64,000 nucleotides of DNA from Gentiana macrophylla (lineage: Eukaryota > Streptophyta > Magnoliopsida > Gentianales > Gentianaceae), in the NCBI GenBank assembly GCA_026214975.1, contig CM047809.1, positions 30,353,977-30,417,976 of the forward strand, in the 5' to 3' direction. The number at the start of each line of letters is the position of its first letter. Position 1 is the first letter of the stretch. The notes below the pieces were generated by a model that worked only from the letters and a program-made list of their open reading frames with translations, searched no databases and was not told the origin of the DNA. The translations under genes were made by a program, and so were the position numbers. Below, one piece after another: positions 10,792-22,569 of the stretch.

Positions 10792-12535
10792 TGTTTAGGG
10801 TGATTTTATACGATTTCTAATGTTATATTTTATAACAATTTCCTCCATATTCGTATAATTTGCATAGAAATCAAGGGTTTAATCGAATTATTGAGCAAAT
10901 GAGTTTTAAAAGTGGTTAAGTGCAAATTTGTGTTAATTATGTGGTTTCATTGATAAAAATCTTTGAATATGAGATGTTACATTTTGCACGATGTTATCAT
11001 GAATGTAGTACGCTTGCATGTTAAATGAGGAGCTTAAAGCGAAGATCAGATGAAGATTAAGAAGAAAGCTCGATTCGAATAAAGAAAGCTCGATTCGATT
11101 CGGCCCAAACTTGGTGATCAAGTATTTCAAAATATGCCACGTAACATTATATTTTGAGGCCTAAAAGATGGATTTTGAGGAAAGAAGAAGATGCCACGAG
11201 TTTACGAGATCAACGGATCAATATTTTCCAACGCACTTCTACCGTAACCTGTTTTTCGATGGAAATTTTACCCGACTTAGAGGCATTTTCAGGGGAAGAG
11301 TTCTTGACGAAAGCTGTAGATACTAAAATGAGCTTTCCAACGCATTTTGAATCACGTCAATCGGAGGTCTACAACTCAAGTTATGATTTTTTACCGAATC
11401 TGCTGGAATTACGGACGAACCGGAGATATTTTGGCCAAGTTTGATGCATGTTACTCCATGTGCTCCTTAATGATGATGATGATGAGTCATAACAAACTCC
11501 ACATGCTATTTTAGTGACTCTCACCTTCACATGCAAAGTCATTATCACCTCCCACATGCTTATAACAAACTTGAGAATATTCCTTAGCATATTCTCCCAA
11601 AAATATCTCCTCAACTACAACCTCTCCCTTATACACCTCCCTCAACTCTCCCTATAAGAACTCCCTCATTTCCATCCATAAAGGCGCCTCCTTGGTCACT
11701 TTTGGCCAAGCTTTTACTTTTCCGCCTTTTATGTAAATACTCTGTAGGCGTTATGCCGAGAATAAATTAGAATAGTAGTAATTGTTGTAATCTTTGGAGC
11801 TACGACCCGATTCTGAAATCATAATCGAGGATGATTGGCTAAGGTCTCAAGCTAGAACCATCGTTGTGAAGCCACCATCACCGGAATAAATAAGGATTTC
11901 GCTTTAATTCATTTTCGTAAGTTATCTTGTTCTTCCTTCATGTTTTACTTTGTTTAAGTGCAATGTGTATGAACAATATGTGTGTTGCATGATATTCGAA
12001 TTTAGATACGGAAGTTGATGAATTCGTAGATTACCGTGAAGGAGAATGATAATATTCTTCCAACATACGTAAGTTGAGGGTGAATGTTATTAGATTAGGA
12101 TTTATATCCATATCTTTGATCCGTAAATGCTTTAGTTGTACCGAGAGTGGTGAACTAATTAAAAGGCGATGAACCGAAAGGAAAATGCCTCTTTAGCGGA
12201 TAATAATCCAAGAACTTACGAATGAATATGTGTCTTTCTTGTTATTTTCGGTGGGGTGGTGGATCAATGGTGTGTTCTAGTTATTTTAATCTTTCTTTAA
12301 ACAAATTTTCACGTATCGTCTTTCTTTTCACGTTTGCTACCTTAGTTTGTTAATTGAAAATCCGAGATCATAATCATCAACTTTATAAAAGAAATCGAAG
12401 GCAAAGACTCTTTTTCGTACAAGTCCTCATGGATACGATCCGGTTTCACCACTAGCTGCGAGCCTTCGCACTTGGGGCTGACATCGGTTTTATTTTATTA
12501 CTTGTTATCTTTTGCTTTGTATAAAACCGCGAACA
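10792..12535 (+). repeat. Element A 3' LTR
   Basis: This is the partner of 583-2330, 1744 bases long and beginning TGTTTAGGG just after the polypurine tract. It ends CGCGAACA and is followed by AAGCT (12536-12540). A TATA-like TATAAG is at 11653. The two LTRs are alike over their whole length, so A is one of the younger insertions. Short frames inside the LTR (for example 11154-11444) are not taken as genes. Confidence 0.93.
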
Positions 12536-12540
12536 AAGCT

Positions 12541-12728
12541 ATACACACACACACATTCTTTTTCTAAATACTAGGTTGAACTTAAATCTTATGCATTTGT
12601 GTCATTTACTTGTTTTTTACCATTTCAATTCTTATAGACTAGATGTATGATTGCAATGTTGACTCCATCTTTATTTTTGAATCGCTCATTTTTGCTCGAG
12701 GGCGAGCAAACGCTAAGTAGGGGGTAGT
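12541..12728 (+). mobile_element. Element B 3' end with hairpin and polypurine tract
   Basis: This continues 1-577 after element A. A stem TTTGCTCG (12691-12698) with CGAGCAAA (12703-12710) has an AGGG loop. It is followed by 'cgctaagtagggggtagt' up to the LTR start at 12729. The arrangement matches the terminal hairpin and tract of A, which supports the LTR boundary. Confidence 0.75.
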
Positions 12729-14467
12729 TGATGAGAGTCAAATTGGATATCATTTTCTATGTAATTATACCCCGTTTATACCTCGTTTTATATGTTTCCG
12801 GGGACATTTGGTTGTATTTTGATGTATTTACACCTTGGTTATCATTTCGGGACCTAGGACGTAAAGTCCGGGATTCTCGGTCTTTTTCGGTGTAATTTAC
12901 TATACTCTCGGTCACCCTAGTGTCCTGTAGGGATTATGTGTGGTATTTGTTGTGATTTTTTACAGGACTCAGGTGTTTGAGATGTTCGGAAGGAGAGATA
13001 CGTGGATTGGAACGTGTGCCCAAAGCTTAAACGTTCAAACGGATCAAAACGCAGTGTACTACAACCATACCTTCCATTCATCTACATTTTGATCCAGATT
13101 AGAGGCATTTTCTGGGCTGGACATCTTCATGAAAGTTGTAGACAATTTCATTATATTTCCAAAGAATTTCGAATCTCTCGATTTGGATGTCTACACACAA
13201 AGTTATGGCTATTTTCTGAAGGTGTGTCACCGTAGGCGCCCGCCTAAAATGCGGTTTTTGGCTTAGAAAGTTTCTGATGGGTTTTGTGAAGGGAAAAATA
13301 TGACAGGAGGCCGCCTGTCAGTACAGGCGCCCGCCTAGCAGTCCAGATCTGCAAAACACTATAAATACCCCCATTTTGGATCTAGATCCACACCACCTTC
13401 TTCCCCACTCGTTTTTCTTCAGTTTTTCATCGTTTTTCTTAGCTTAGATCAATTATGGACATAGTTTAGCTTAGATTAGGCTTAGATTGTTGTAATCCGT
13501 TGATTCTCGAGGATAGCTTGACGCGTTATTGACGGGTTTTCGTTTGGTGGATCGATTTTCGACGGCCTATAATATATTTGGTAATTCGTTTTCCTTTCTT
13601 GTTCTTGCTTTTAATCTTGTTTATGTTATTTTTATTGTTGATTTCTTGTTGTTTTTGTTGTTAGAATGAGTAGGTAATCGTTATATAGCCGAGATATGTG
13701 ATAGCCTTCGAAATCGAATCCTTAGCTCGTTGATTGAAGTGTTTTGATGTTATGATTGTTAGATTCTCGGTGTTGTTATCGTTCTAGAACTTATTCTAAA
13801 TGAATTTTGTCGAATTAATTACTCGATAATCGTATTTCACGTGTCTTCTTTACATATGTATTTTGCCAGAGGATACGTGAAAAGGGGTTCTAGGATCACC
13901 CTATAAAACCGATTGAGTTGTTTAGATTCGGTTTCGTGTGTGAGGTTTATATCATTGTTAATAAGCGTCTCATAGATCGTAGTCAGTTAAATCCGGTCAG
14001 CGGACTGTTGAACCTAACATAGGAGGGTAGATTATTGAATTAATGTCTATACTCGGAATTAGGAAACGACACCCTTTGAGTGACAATGAGGCGGACTGTT
14101 GAACCTAACATAAGAGGGTAGATTATTGAATTAATGTCTATTTTCAGAAACAGGAGACGACACCCTTCAACGATGCCGAGAACATTAGAGTTTGTCGAAA
14201 CACTTCCGGAAATGAGTTCGGGTTAGAGAGTAGTTGGTTGGATCATAGCTCGGCTATCTTGTTTTTCGTAGTTTAAAATCTTATCTCTTATGTTTATTTA
14301 GTTGTTAGAACCGGTGATCTGACAAATCACCACGTTCAATTATTGTGTTGACCTGAACTAGGGACGAGACCGACTTTGGTACTCGACCAGATTCCCTGTG
14401 GGATACGACCTTGACTCACCAATTCTAGGCTACAGTTGACCCGGTACACTGCCGGTGAGATTGGACA
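12729..14467 (+). repeat. Element B 3' LTR
   Basis: The LTR begins TGATGAGAGTC straight after the polypurine tract and is judged to end TTGGACA at 14467, where LINE sequence starts. The partner LTR is off-window, so the right end is an inference. A TATA box, TATAAATA, is at 13360. Upstream are inverted repeats: TAGGCG-CC-CGCCTA at 13233-13246, TGACAGG and CCTGTCA arms at 13301-13320, and AGGCGCCCGCCT at 13325. Five bases CTTAG follow the LTR and could be a target duplication. Confidence 0.75.
14000..14180 (+). repeat. 91-bp tandem duplication in B LTR
   Basis: Two adjacent copies, 14000-14090 and 14091-14180, share 'gcggactgttgaacctaac' and 'gggtagattattgaatta'. They differ at scattered positions, so the duplication is not recent. 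Both end with 'gacacccttNNA'-like sequence. Confidence 0.8.
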
Positions 14468-15786
14468 CTTAGAAAAGGCCGATCACTCAGAATAGAAGGT
14501 TCTCACCATAGTCTCCAAGCTGGGCACATCATAAATCCAGTTACCGTGAGCATCTTTCAAACAGCTAACATTACGCTTCAGTTTCCTTTTTATCGCAGAA
14601 AGGTGATAAAAATGAGAATTTCGTTCACCTTCGGCGAGCCATTTAAATTGAGACATCTGATGCCAATACGTTTCCTCTTGCACCAAATTTCATCTAATTA
14701 TGTATTAAGTTTGGTGTGGAGGTCCGAAAGGTAGAGTGAAGGAGCTCTTTCTAAACTAGTCTCAACCCCCTACATTCTAGAGAGAAAGTTTTTCTTTCTG
14801 AAAAAAATGTTACCTAAAATCTGATAGTTCCAATCATTGGCAGCCTTGGCAAATTTCTGAGACATGTCATAGACACTCAGCTCATCCTCCCAGACAAATG
14901 TGACAAAATCATCAAAAGCAGCGTGTTCTACCAGGACCTTTGAAAGAAGAAATTGTGATCTCTTTTTAGTTTGGGGATCTTAAACTCAGTGTCAAGCAGA
15001 ATGGGGTTATGACCTGAGTGTTCCCTAGGCAAATGTTTAAGTAAAGCATGTTCAAACTTCTCCATCCTATCTGAGTTGCTCCAACCTTGATCCAACCGTT
15101 GCCTGAATTTTCTAATTACCACGCGTGGTTCCTTCCTAAGTGAATCTGGGTCCTTGGAACAGAATCTCTAGCAACTGACAGTGCTGAACCATTGACCATA
15201 ATTTTATTCTGTTAAAGCCCCCACAGGTCTTCCTCGTTGTTTATCTCTTTGATAAACAACTTGGTTAAAATCTCTCAGCAGGCACCACGGTTTCTAAAAA
15301 ATGTTATGTAATCTGCAAAGATAATCCCAAAAGTCATTTCTCGCACTAGTTATGGGGGAGGCATAAACTAGAGTTAGAACCCAGTCTACATCTCTCCCTT
15401 TCATCACTGCCATAGATAATGATTGGTTGGAGTAGGCTAATATTTTATAGGAGCCTGCTCATTGATCCAGAAACACCAGAGCCCGCCTGCATAGCCCCTT
15501 GCTTCAACCACAAATAAATCCGTGAAATAGGTTCTATGAAGAATATCAACTGCTCTATCACTTGTGGACCTTGGTTCCGTGAGAAACAGCAATTTGGTTT
15601 ACTATCCTTCAAGATCGAATTAAAATGATGGAGAAAGCCAGTATAATAGGCTCCCCTACAATTCCATGCATGTATCTTCATGAAGAAATTAAGAGGCAGT
15701 AGGGGGCCGAGGGGTGAGATTCCCCTAGCTCTGCTTCGAACAACGGATTCAATTCTGAATTGGAATCACTCATTATGTCTTTATTA
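14468..15786 (-). pseudogene. L1-type LINE fragment: ORF1 end, endonuclease, start of RT
   Basis: On the reverse strand the last codons of an ORF1 run from 15786 to the stop at 15680-15678. ORF2 starts at 15681 (MKIHAWNCRGA), so stop and start overlap as ATGA. ORF2 begins with an AP-type endonuclease that nicks target DNA. Its end is readable at 15122-14928 as RLDQGWSNSDR and LPREHSGHNPILL, where relatives have SDHNP. The finger region of the LINE RT follows at 14686-14483 with YWHQMSQFKWLAEGERNSHFYH. Stops and shifts interrupt the frame. The rest of ORF2 lies beyond B and the 5' part beyond H, so both elements inserted into this LINE. Confidence 0.85.
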
Positions 15787-16171
15787 TGTTGAGACACCAC
15801 ATCGGGTGGATGGGATTTAACATGATCACCCTGATGTTGTTACAGTATACAGGCTGAAAGGAATGCTGAGTGCACAAGCTGATGATGATATGAAGACACC
15901 GAGCTTGCTTGTCGATAGTATAAGCTTCTTTGATAGTATGGAAGCCCAAAGTGACTCTCTTGATCACTTCCAGTATGATGTATACTAGAAAGCGGTTATT
16001 CTGTTATAGTTTGTTATAACCATTTGTAACTTACTTATGACTGAACCATGAGGTGTATGAAGCTATAAATACCCCATGATCAGCTGCATTGTAATTAACT
16101 TGTAACTTTTACTTGATCAATAATAATTCCGCATTTTATTTTGTTTGTTTATAATTCTACAAACTTCATCA
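15787..16171 (+). repeat. Element H 5' LTR
   Basis: A 385-base LTR starting TGTTGAGACACC and ending TTCATCA, directly followed by the primer site. A TATA-like 'tataaatacc' lies near 16064. The reverse complement of its end ('aagtttgta', 'aataaaat', 'ggaattattatt') is seen at 61437-61490 in element I. Confidence 0.85.
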
Positions 16172-16185
16172 TGGTATCAGGGCAG
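16172..16185 (+). other. Element H primer-binding site (tRNA-Met)
   Basis: TGGTATCAGGGCAG follows the LTR without a gap. It matches the usual copia site TGGTATCAGAGC, the complement of initiator tRNA-Met, except for one base. Confidence 0.85.
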
Positions 16186-16371
16186 AAATTTGTGAATTTC
16201 TGAATGCTTTCCTGCATTTTCTCTCCAATTGTTGAAGAATCTTGATAGTGTTCTTCATTTTTCTTGAGTTTTCAGTTTCTTGAGAGTAAACTGTCACCTA
16301 TTTCCCTATTTTTTTTATCAGATCTTGATTTTTTCACTATCATTGTTGATTTGTGATCAATTCTGAAGTTC

Positions 16372-17290
16372 TTGATAGCCATGGCAGCTAAGAAACAAGA
16401 AATAAGTCCATCCGGTCCATTCTATGTTCATCCAAATAAGAATATTTCTTTGGTTCTTGTTCAACCATTGATGAATGGCAACAACTATAATCTATGGAAA
16501 ATGTCCGTGAAGATGATGTTGATCACCAAGAATAAAATTGGCTTCGTAGACGGCACAATTAAAAAGCCAGAAGCAGATTCAGCAGACTTCCATGCATGGA
16601 GACAGTGTGATACAATCGTGAGATCGTGGATCTTAAACTCTGTTGAACACACCATTGCACAAAGTTTGATGTATTTCAAGAATGCACATGTAGTTTGGAA
16701 GAATCTTGTAGCAAGATTTTCAAATGTTGATGCATCAAGACTTTTAGACTTGCTTGAAGAAATGCATCTACTGAAACAAGGCATAGATTCTACCAATCAA
16801 TATTTCACAAGATTGATGATTCTTTGGGAAGAAATCAAGACCATTAGGCCTATAACAATATGTTCATGTGTTCCTGAATGTCACTACAATGCAATCCGCA
16901 ATCTGATGGATCATATGGAGGTTGAACATGTCATGAAATTCCTTAAAGGTTTCATGATGCCTTTGCAATGGCAATCAAGTTTGAAAGACAGAAGTTGTAT
17001 GTGGATAACAAGGCAAAGAATCAAGATTCCATGATTCTAATGTCACAGCAAAATGGACAGGGTAAAATCAGATTGTCAGCAGACCTAACTCTGCTGCAAA
17101 TCCCAGGCCTAAGAATCCCAAAAGGATGCAATGTAGTTTTTATGGATTCAATGGTCATACTGAGGAGACTTGTTACAAGAAGCATGGTTTTCCTCCTAGC
17201 TTCAAGTCAAAAAAGGCAAATATGGTAGAAGAAGAGCAATCGCGTGAGAAGAAGATCGAGCACTGAAGGCAGTCTCGTTGCACCATGGTT
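16372..17290 (+). pseudogene. gag: Element H copia gag with altered zinc knuckle
   Basis: The frame 16372-17034 is open for 220 codons. It has the copia gag N-terminal signature (YVHPNKNISLVLVQPLMNG near residues 18-36, then YNLWKMSVKMMLITKNKIGFVDGTI) and the UBN2-type middle (WILNSVEHTIAQS, VWKNLVARFSNVDASRL, YFTRLMILWEEI). After a frame change near 16970, the knuckle region at 17130-17190 reads C-S-F-Y-G-F-N-G-H-T-E-E-T-C. The second cysteine of CX2CX4HX4C is therefore a tyrosine (TAT for TGT). The 5' three quarters are intact. The likely true start is the ATG at 16381 (MAAKKQE), nine bases inside the frame, as it resembles copia gag starts. Confidence 0.85.
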
Positions 17291-17321
17291 TCCCAATCTT
17301 ACTGCATAACAACTTGACAAG

Positions 17322-17866
17322 TTGATGGCTCTGCTGAATGATCCTCCTAGACATGCAGGGTTTGCTGTTGGCCAACTTGCTGATGTTGTTACACACTACT
17401 CAACTGCTACAGGAACATATGACCTAAATTTAGTAAGATCAATACAATGGATCTTGGACTCTGGTGCCACAGATCACAATGTAGGATCATTAGACATGTT
17501 AAACAATCCTAAACCTTATTCCAACATGATGTGTTTTGCATTCCTGGTTTCAAGTATAATCTTTTATCTTACCTTATTTTATTCATCATACAAAAGATGC
17601 AGCTGTCTTTTCTGCTAACAAGTGTGTTTTGAAGGACACGAACAAGAAAATTATTGGTTCAGCTGAGTTACAGAGAGGACTTTATGTCATGGATCAACCG
17701 ATAAGACTTTCTGTTGCCAATGCTGTAGAAAACAACACCTTATCTGATAGATTAGATGATGCTCTTTTATGGCATTACAGACTAGAACACTTGCCAGATA
17801 AAAGACCGCAGGTCATTTGTTCCAAGTCTGCTGATATCAAATTTTGTAATCATGATCTTTGTTATG
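17322..17866 (+). pseudogene. pol: Element H protease and gag-pre-integrase domain, truncated
   Basis: The protease active site WILDSGATDH is at about 17450-17480 in an open stretch beginning 17322. After a frame change near 17590, the frame 17629-17866 holds a stretch ending LLWHYRLEHLP, the signature of the domain before copia integrase. CNHDLCYV then begins the zinc-binding part of integrase. The sequence stops there because the LTR of G begins at 17867. No reverse transcriptase of this copy is in the window. Confidence 0.82.
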
Positions 17867-18196
17867 TGATAACGCTCTAAATGGTACCAATAATCATACC
17901 CTTATTCACCCTAAATTCTGTTCAAGAGAGGATAGATAGACTTGTTATTATGTGGAATATATGTTAATTGCTATGTGCATGTTTCCAGGATCGTAATTCT
18001 GCATCTATGTTATTTTCCCGAAAAATTGGTACTGTTTTGTCTCATTTTGCATGTTTTATAGGATGTACCGAATATGGAGCATTGGAGAATGGATCTGGAC
18101 TAAAAGAATTATATTGGGCCAAGTGATTGAAGTCGAAGAAGAAGCCTGTTGAAAAAAAAAGTCGGCCCGGTTTACCATGGGTTCGGTCCGGTAAAC
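17867..18196 (+). repeat. Element G 5' LTR, segment 1 of 3
   Basis: Begins TGATAACGCTC where H coding sequence stops. The five bases before it are TTATG. It is interrupted at 18196 by C, which duplicated TAAAC. The arm CGGTTTACC (18168-18176) and the GGTAAAC at the break form the family palindrome. With the segments at 29693 and 57322 the LTR is about 1431 bases long. Confidence 0.75.
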
Positions 18197-19785
18197 TGTT
18201 AAGGCCATATTTATATGATTATTAAGGGTGTATTTCATTATTATTTTCCCCACATTTGCGTAATTTACATGAGAATTAAGGGTTTAAGTGTAATTATTTA
18301 ATAAAGATGATTTTAAGAGGGTTGTATGCAAAATTGATGATTTTAAGTGTTGATTTAATGGAATTATTATTATTTGGATTTTATTACATTTTTGCATTGT
18401 TTATTTATCATGTAGGTGTTGATTTTCGAGTGCATAGAGAGGATAAATGAAGCTCAAGTCGAATTATTCAAGATAGAGTTGGAATTGGCTTGAAGAAATT
18501 GGATAAAGATGAAGAAATCCGACCCTCAGATCTTGGACGAAGCGTCAGTGCGGCGTCCATTCCAGACAGGCGTTTGATAAAGCAGACGGGCGTCGGCGAT
18601 CGTATTTTACATTCGAGAGAGTTCGGACGGAGGATGAACGAAGCGTTTACTCGGCGTCCAGGCATTACGGACGGGCGCCCACAAGACTGCAGGCGGCGTC
18701 CGTTGCCGACTTAACCCTAACCGACTTAGAGCTCTATAAATAAAGCGGCGCCCCCAACCCTAATTGATACCACATAATTGAGATCGCAATTTTACACCAA
18801 AAAGCTGCGGCCAGAACCCTAATTCCATAGAGATGAACTTCTCCAACCCAACAATCATCTTCAACATGATTGTTGGCTAAAAGCCTTGCAGTGAGTCGAC
18901 GGAGGAAGCCTATCAACAACACAAACCAACTAGAGAGTTCGATGCTTATGTTTAGTGAGTTTATTTCATAGTTTTTCATTACTTTGGATCTGTTTTATGT
19001 TGTTTAAGTTTTATTGAATTAAGATTTGATGAAACGATCTATGTTTATTTTATGCTTGAATCAATATATGAAAGTATGTTTATTTGAGTTTGATTTTATT
19101 CAAAGTAATGCATCTAATTGTGTTATAAGAGATTATGCATGATTAGTTGAGTAAGAGTTTGGAAACAATCTCGTGATTTCGTGTTGATTGCCGTTTAGTT
19201 TGTTTGAAAAGATAAACGAAACCCTAGAATTTGATTGAAGATATTTAATTGAATTCGTGAATAAATCACTACTAAAAACTATGTCTTTTTTAATCACCGT
19301 CTAGTTGGATTGTTGGTTGATAGGTGGAATCTAGTCGCCTTGCTGTGTTTTCCCTCAATTGTTGGAATTAAATCGTTTAGATTAAGTTTAGTTTAAGTTT
19401 TAGTTTTATAAACCCTAGTTTCTCATTGTTTTTCGCATATTTCTGTTCGATTAGTATTCAGACGTTCGTTCAATAGCAGCGCGCCCGTCCGTTAGATTCG
19501 TTTTTTGGACGCTCGTTCACCAAAGTGAGCGCTCGTCTGGCTTTCGCTTTTCTTATTTTTCAGCTTGTTTTTATTCTGTTTTAGTTTTAATTCTTAGGTT
19601 TAGGTTTTAGTTAGTTTCACCTTAGTTTAGTAGTTTAGTTAATAATTGTGACATAATTGATATAGATTTATATTTGAATCCGATAAACATTCCACTCCTC
19701 AGACGACCCGTAAACATCCTATACTACGATCCTTATACTTGGGGTGTTTCGGTTTATAAATTATAAAACTAGTTTTTACCGAACA
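18197..19785 (+). repeat. Element C 5' LTR
   Basis: Begins TGTTAAGGCC and ends ACCGAACA, 1589 bases. A TATA box, TATAAATA, is at 18735. Upstream are several 'ggcgtcc' and 'gacgggcg' motifs, degraded forms of the palindrome seen more clearly in the 3' LTR. Differences from the 3' LTR cluster at CTG/CAG, for instance around 19425-19520. The open frames 18490-18714 and 18734-18979 lie in the LTR and are not treated as genes. Confidence 0.93.
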
Positions 19786-19791
19786 AGTTTT

Positions 19792-19809
19792 TGGCGCCGT
19801 TGCCGGGGA
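19792..19809 (+). other. Element C primer-binding site (tRNA-Asp)
   Basis: TGGCGCCGTTGCCGGGGA is a full match to the complement of the tRNA-Asp 3' end, six bases after the LTR. The leader from 19810 to 20621 has no gene. Its stretch 20330-20415 repeats the LTR motif 'gaacgNNcgtcc' (for example 'gaacgcccgtcc' and 'gaacgaacgtcc'). Confidence 0.93.
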
Positions 19810-20621
19810 GTCGGTAACGGTTGTCGGATTCTATTTAGGACAATTTTCTGAGTCAAAAAGGATCGTTTTTAGCACACAGTAGTATTTTGGCCGTAACTTT
19901 CGGCTCGAGTGTCCGTTTGGAACGCAGGACCCCAATTCGGAAAGCTCGTTCCGACGCCGACGACGTGGTGAACGCCGAAGGCCGTTCAGTGCGTTTTCGA
20001 GGTCAAAATCCACTGTTTTCCCCTCCTTTTTGGCCCTAGAAGATTTCAACACGTTTTTTTTTTTTCTTCGTCTTAGTGTTTTTCTTGTTTTTAAACTTTT
20101 CGTAGGTAGGTTTCTTTTCCAGTTTCGTTTAATTTTAGGATTACATTTATTACTGTTTTATTTTATTTGATTTTCTTTCAATTATTTTCCTTATTTTTTT
20201 ATATAGCTTAGATTTGTTTCCGTAATTATAGATTTGTTTGATTTTATTTCCATAAGTCTTTTCTGCTTTTATTTTTTTTTATCTCGTTTTCAATTTCTGG
20301 TAACCTTAGTTTTTAGGTTTTCGTTTCTGAACGAGTGTTCAACAACTTGAACGCCCGTCCACCTCAATTCTGTCCTCTGAACGAACGTCCACTAACACTG
20401 GACGCCAGTTCAGTCTCTCAAATCATCACTTCTTTTCTATCTTCTTTTCTCCCTCTAAACCATCAAACCTTTTCTAAACCTGTTCTAATCAACCCTAAGG
20501 TTGATTTCTTCCTTTTCCTTTCTTGGTTTATGCAAACGAGAAGTAAGAAGGACTTCGATCTTTGATCCACGAGCACGAACGATCTATCCTTAGAAGAAGG
20601 CTTCTCCACGATTTGGACAAA

Positions 20622-21900
20622 ATGGCGGATCAAGATCCACCAATTCCAAATCGACCCCAAGCTCGATTAAATTTACTCCTTCAAGCAGATGCAAGCTCAC
20701 AAAGAACAACGAATCAGAAAAGTGGCATAAATCAACAACTTCAACAATTTAGACAAAACCGGCTTAATCAATCGAACCAGGACCCTACACTCCTTATCTA
20801 AACCAAGATTTTCTCGAGGACATAGACTATTCGTCCTCCCGACATGGGAGGAAGCGAACTTTGATCTAAAGAACGGAGTAGTTGCTCTAGTTCGAGAATA
20901 GCTCTTTCCATGGCATCGCTCAAGAAGACCGACGACTTCTTGTCCACATTCGTACAAATCGTGAAGGTGCCATTATCCCTGGTGTTGATTCGAGATCGTA
21001 AAGTTGAAGCTATTTCCTTTTTGCTTTGAAAGGTGAAGCAAGCAGATGGTTTAAATCGTTAGCACATCACTCTCTCCATACATGGAATGATGTCAAAAGA
21101 GCCTTCGCTCTTAAGTGGGTTTCACCGAGGCAAGATTATGGAGATGAAAGCGGGAAATAGCTACGTTTGAGCGGTTGGAGGATGAAACTGTTGGCAAAGC
21201 TTGGGAAAGATTGAATCTTTTGATGAGAAAGTGCCCCAATCACGGATATGATAGACATGAGTTGTTGGAACTATTCTACTGAGGTGTCTCTCAACCTAAT
21301 AGAGACTATCTTGACTCCACACTCATAGATCCTTCTGGGGAGGGGAGGTGATGATCGCTGCCACTGAGTGGGTGAGACCATCGCCAAGAACAATATGTGG
21401 TCGACTCTAAGAAGACCAATATTGTTAAGAAAGAAGGCACTGCAAGCAATCTCGATACACAAGCTGTTAGTTGCTCGGATGGAATTGATAAGCAAGCGGT
21501 GGCCAATCTTGACGCTTGACCTTACGATCTTGGAATGCAGGTAGGAGCGGAGATAACGGAAGAAGTAAACTTAATGGATAATCAAAACCAACCCTTCCGA
21601 AACTTCAATCCAAGCCAGAACTACTCAGGATTTCAAAGACAAAACTTCAATCAAGCCAAGTTACCACCTGGCCCTTCAAATTCAAATTCTTTCAACTCGA
21701 ACTATCAAAGGCCAGTTCAGAACTCCCAAAGGCCTCAAGGTGGCTGGAATCAAACTCAGAACAATAATCATACCACCTCATGTGTCCCTCAACACAAATT
21801 CGATGAATTTGGTAGACATGGTAAAGACTTTGTCTACTAGTGTTAAAGCAATTGAGAGACAAGTTGGTCGGATGGCGGACCGGCAAGCAAGCGAGACCTC
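20622..21900 (+). pseudogene. gag: Element C gag, frame-broken
   Basis: The likely start is the ATG at 20622 (MADQDPPIPNRPQARLN). After a frame change near 20800, Athila gag features appear: ALKGEASRWFKSLAHHSLHTWNDVKRAFALKW-like sequence at 21027-21120, a WERLNLLMRKCPNHG-like stretch near 21210-21245, and a glutamine- and asparagine-rich frame at 21535-21840 (NQPFRNFNPSQNYSGFQ, NSNYQRPVQNSQRPQGGW). The tail near 21840-21900 resembles the AIERQVGRMADRQAS region at the end of the A gag. No zinc knuckle is visible, unlike A. The capsid protein would package element RNA, but this copy has stops and shifts. Confidence 0.78.
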
Positions 21901-22569
21901 ACGGTAAACTTCCGAGTTATACCGAGAAATCCGAAAAGTCGATGTGAATGTTTGCACCGCCATTACACCTCGGTGGGAGTATGGGCAAGAAGAGGAGTTG
22001 AATGAAGTAACGTTGAGAAGTGGTAAGAAAGGCTGGACCCGGCAAGATGTCGGAAGCGAGTAGCCCCTCTCCCGACGCCATGAGTTCAGAGGGGAAATCG
22101 AAATCACATGCCGAAGAAAGCAACGATGAGGAGGAGCTTAGTGACAATTCTTGGAGGATGAAAATAATTCGATGATGAGGAGAGAAAGGAAAGTCAAGGC
22201 GTGCCCCGACTAAGAAAAAGGAAGAGAAGTTTGTGAGATGGAAGGATAAGGAGGATGAGGCGATAAAGAATCAAGCTACGAGGAATGATAAAGCCCTTCC
22301 TTATCCACCAAAAGGAAAAGAAAGCCCTCACTAACGACAAGCGGTATCTTTGGAGTGAGGAGGATACTTAGGGACACTAAAGTGAGTATGCCCTTAGTGA
22401 GGTATTGTCGAAATGCCTAAATGTACTAAGTATCTTAAAGAATTGTGTAGGAGCAAGAGAAAGCTTAGGGGATGGTGAAGAAGTGTTTCGAGAAGATTGC
22501 ACAATGGTTTCACTGAAAGTCATTTGTTAGCGAGGTGACCTGGCGGACCTTCAATATCTTGCGAGATTG

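Larger units (their letters stand above)
583..12535 (+). mobile_element. Element A: full-length Athila-type Ty3/gypsy retrotransposon
   Basis: Two near-identical LTRs (583-2330 and 10792-12535) flank an internal region with a tRNA-Asp primer-binding site and gag, protease, RT, RNase H and integrase in gypsy order. A long non-coding 3' region ends in a purine tract. The 5-bp target duplication AAGCT is intact at 578-582 and 12536-12540, so both ends are certain. RT phrases such as QRRLNPHMQEIVKKEI and DHFPLPFIDQ place it in the Athila lineage. The coding region has many frame errors, so as written it could not make its own proteins. It sits in the 3' non-coding region of element B. Confidence 0.95.
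15787..17866 (+). mobile_element. Element H: 5' part of a Ty1/copia retrotransposon
   Basis: This has a short LTR, an initiator tRNA-Met primer site and the start of a copia polyprotein: gag, protease and the gag-pre-integrase domain. It is cut at 17866, where the LTR of G begins. The remainder must lie to the right of the window. Preceding bases 15782-15786 are TATTA, the presumed target duplication. Its LTR resembles that of element I, so the two belong to related families. Confidence 0.85.

Noticed and set aside
14000..14180. CRISPR-like or satellite array
   Set aside because: Only two units occur, adjacent and without spacers; a simple local duplication in an LTR.
18490..18979. Open frames in the C LTR (also 28383-28873)
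   Set aside because: They overlap each other on both strands, lie within U3/R and differ between the two LTRs at frame-changing positions. No domain is seen.
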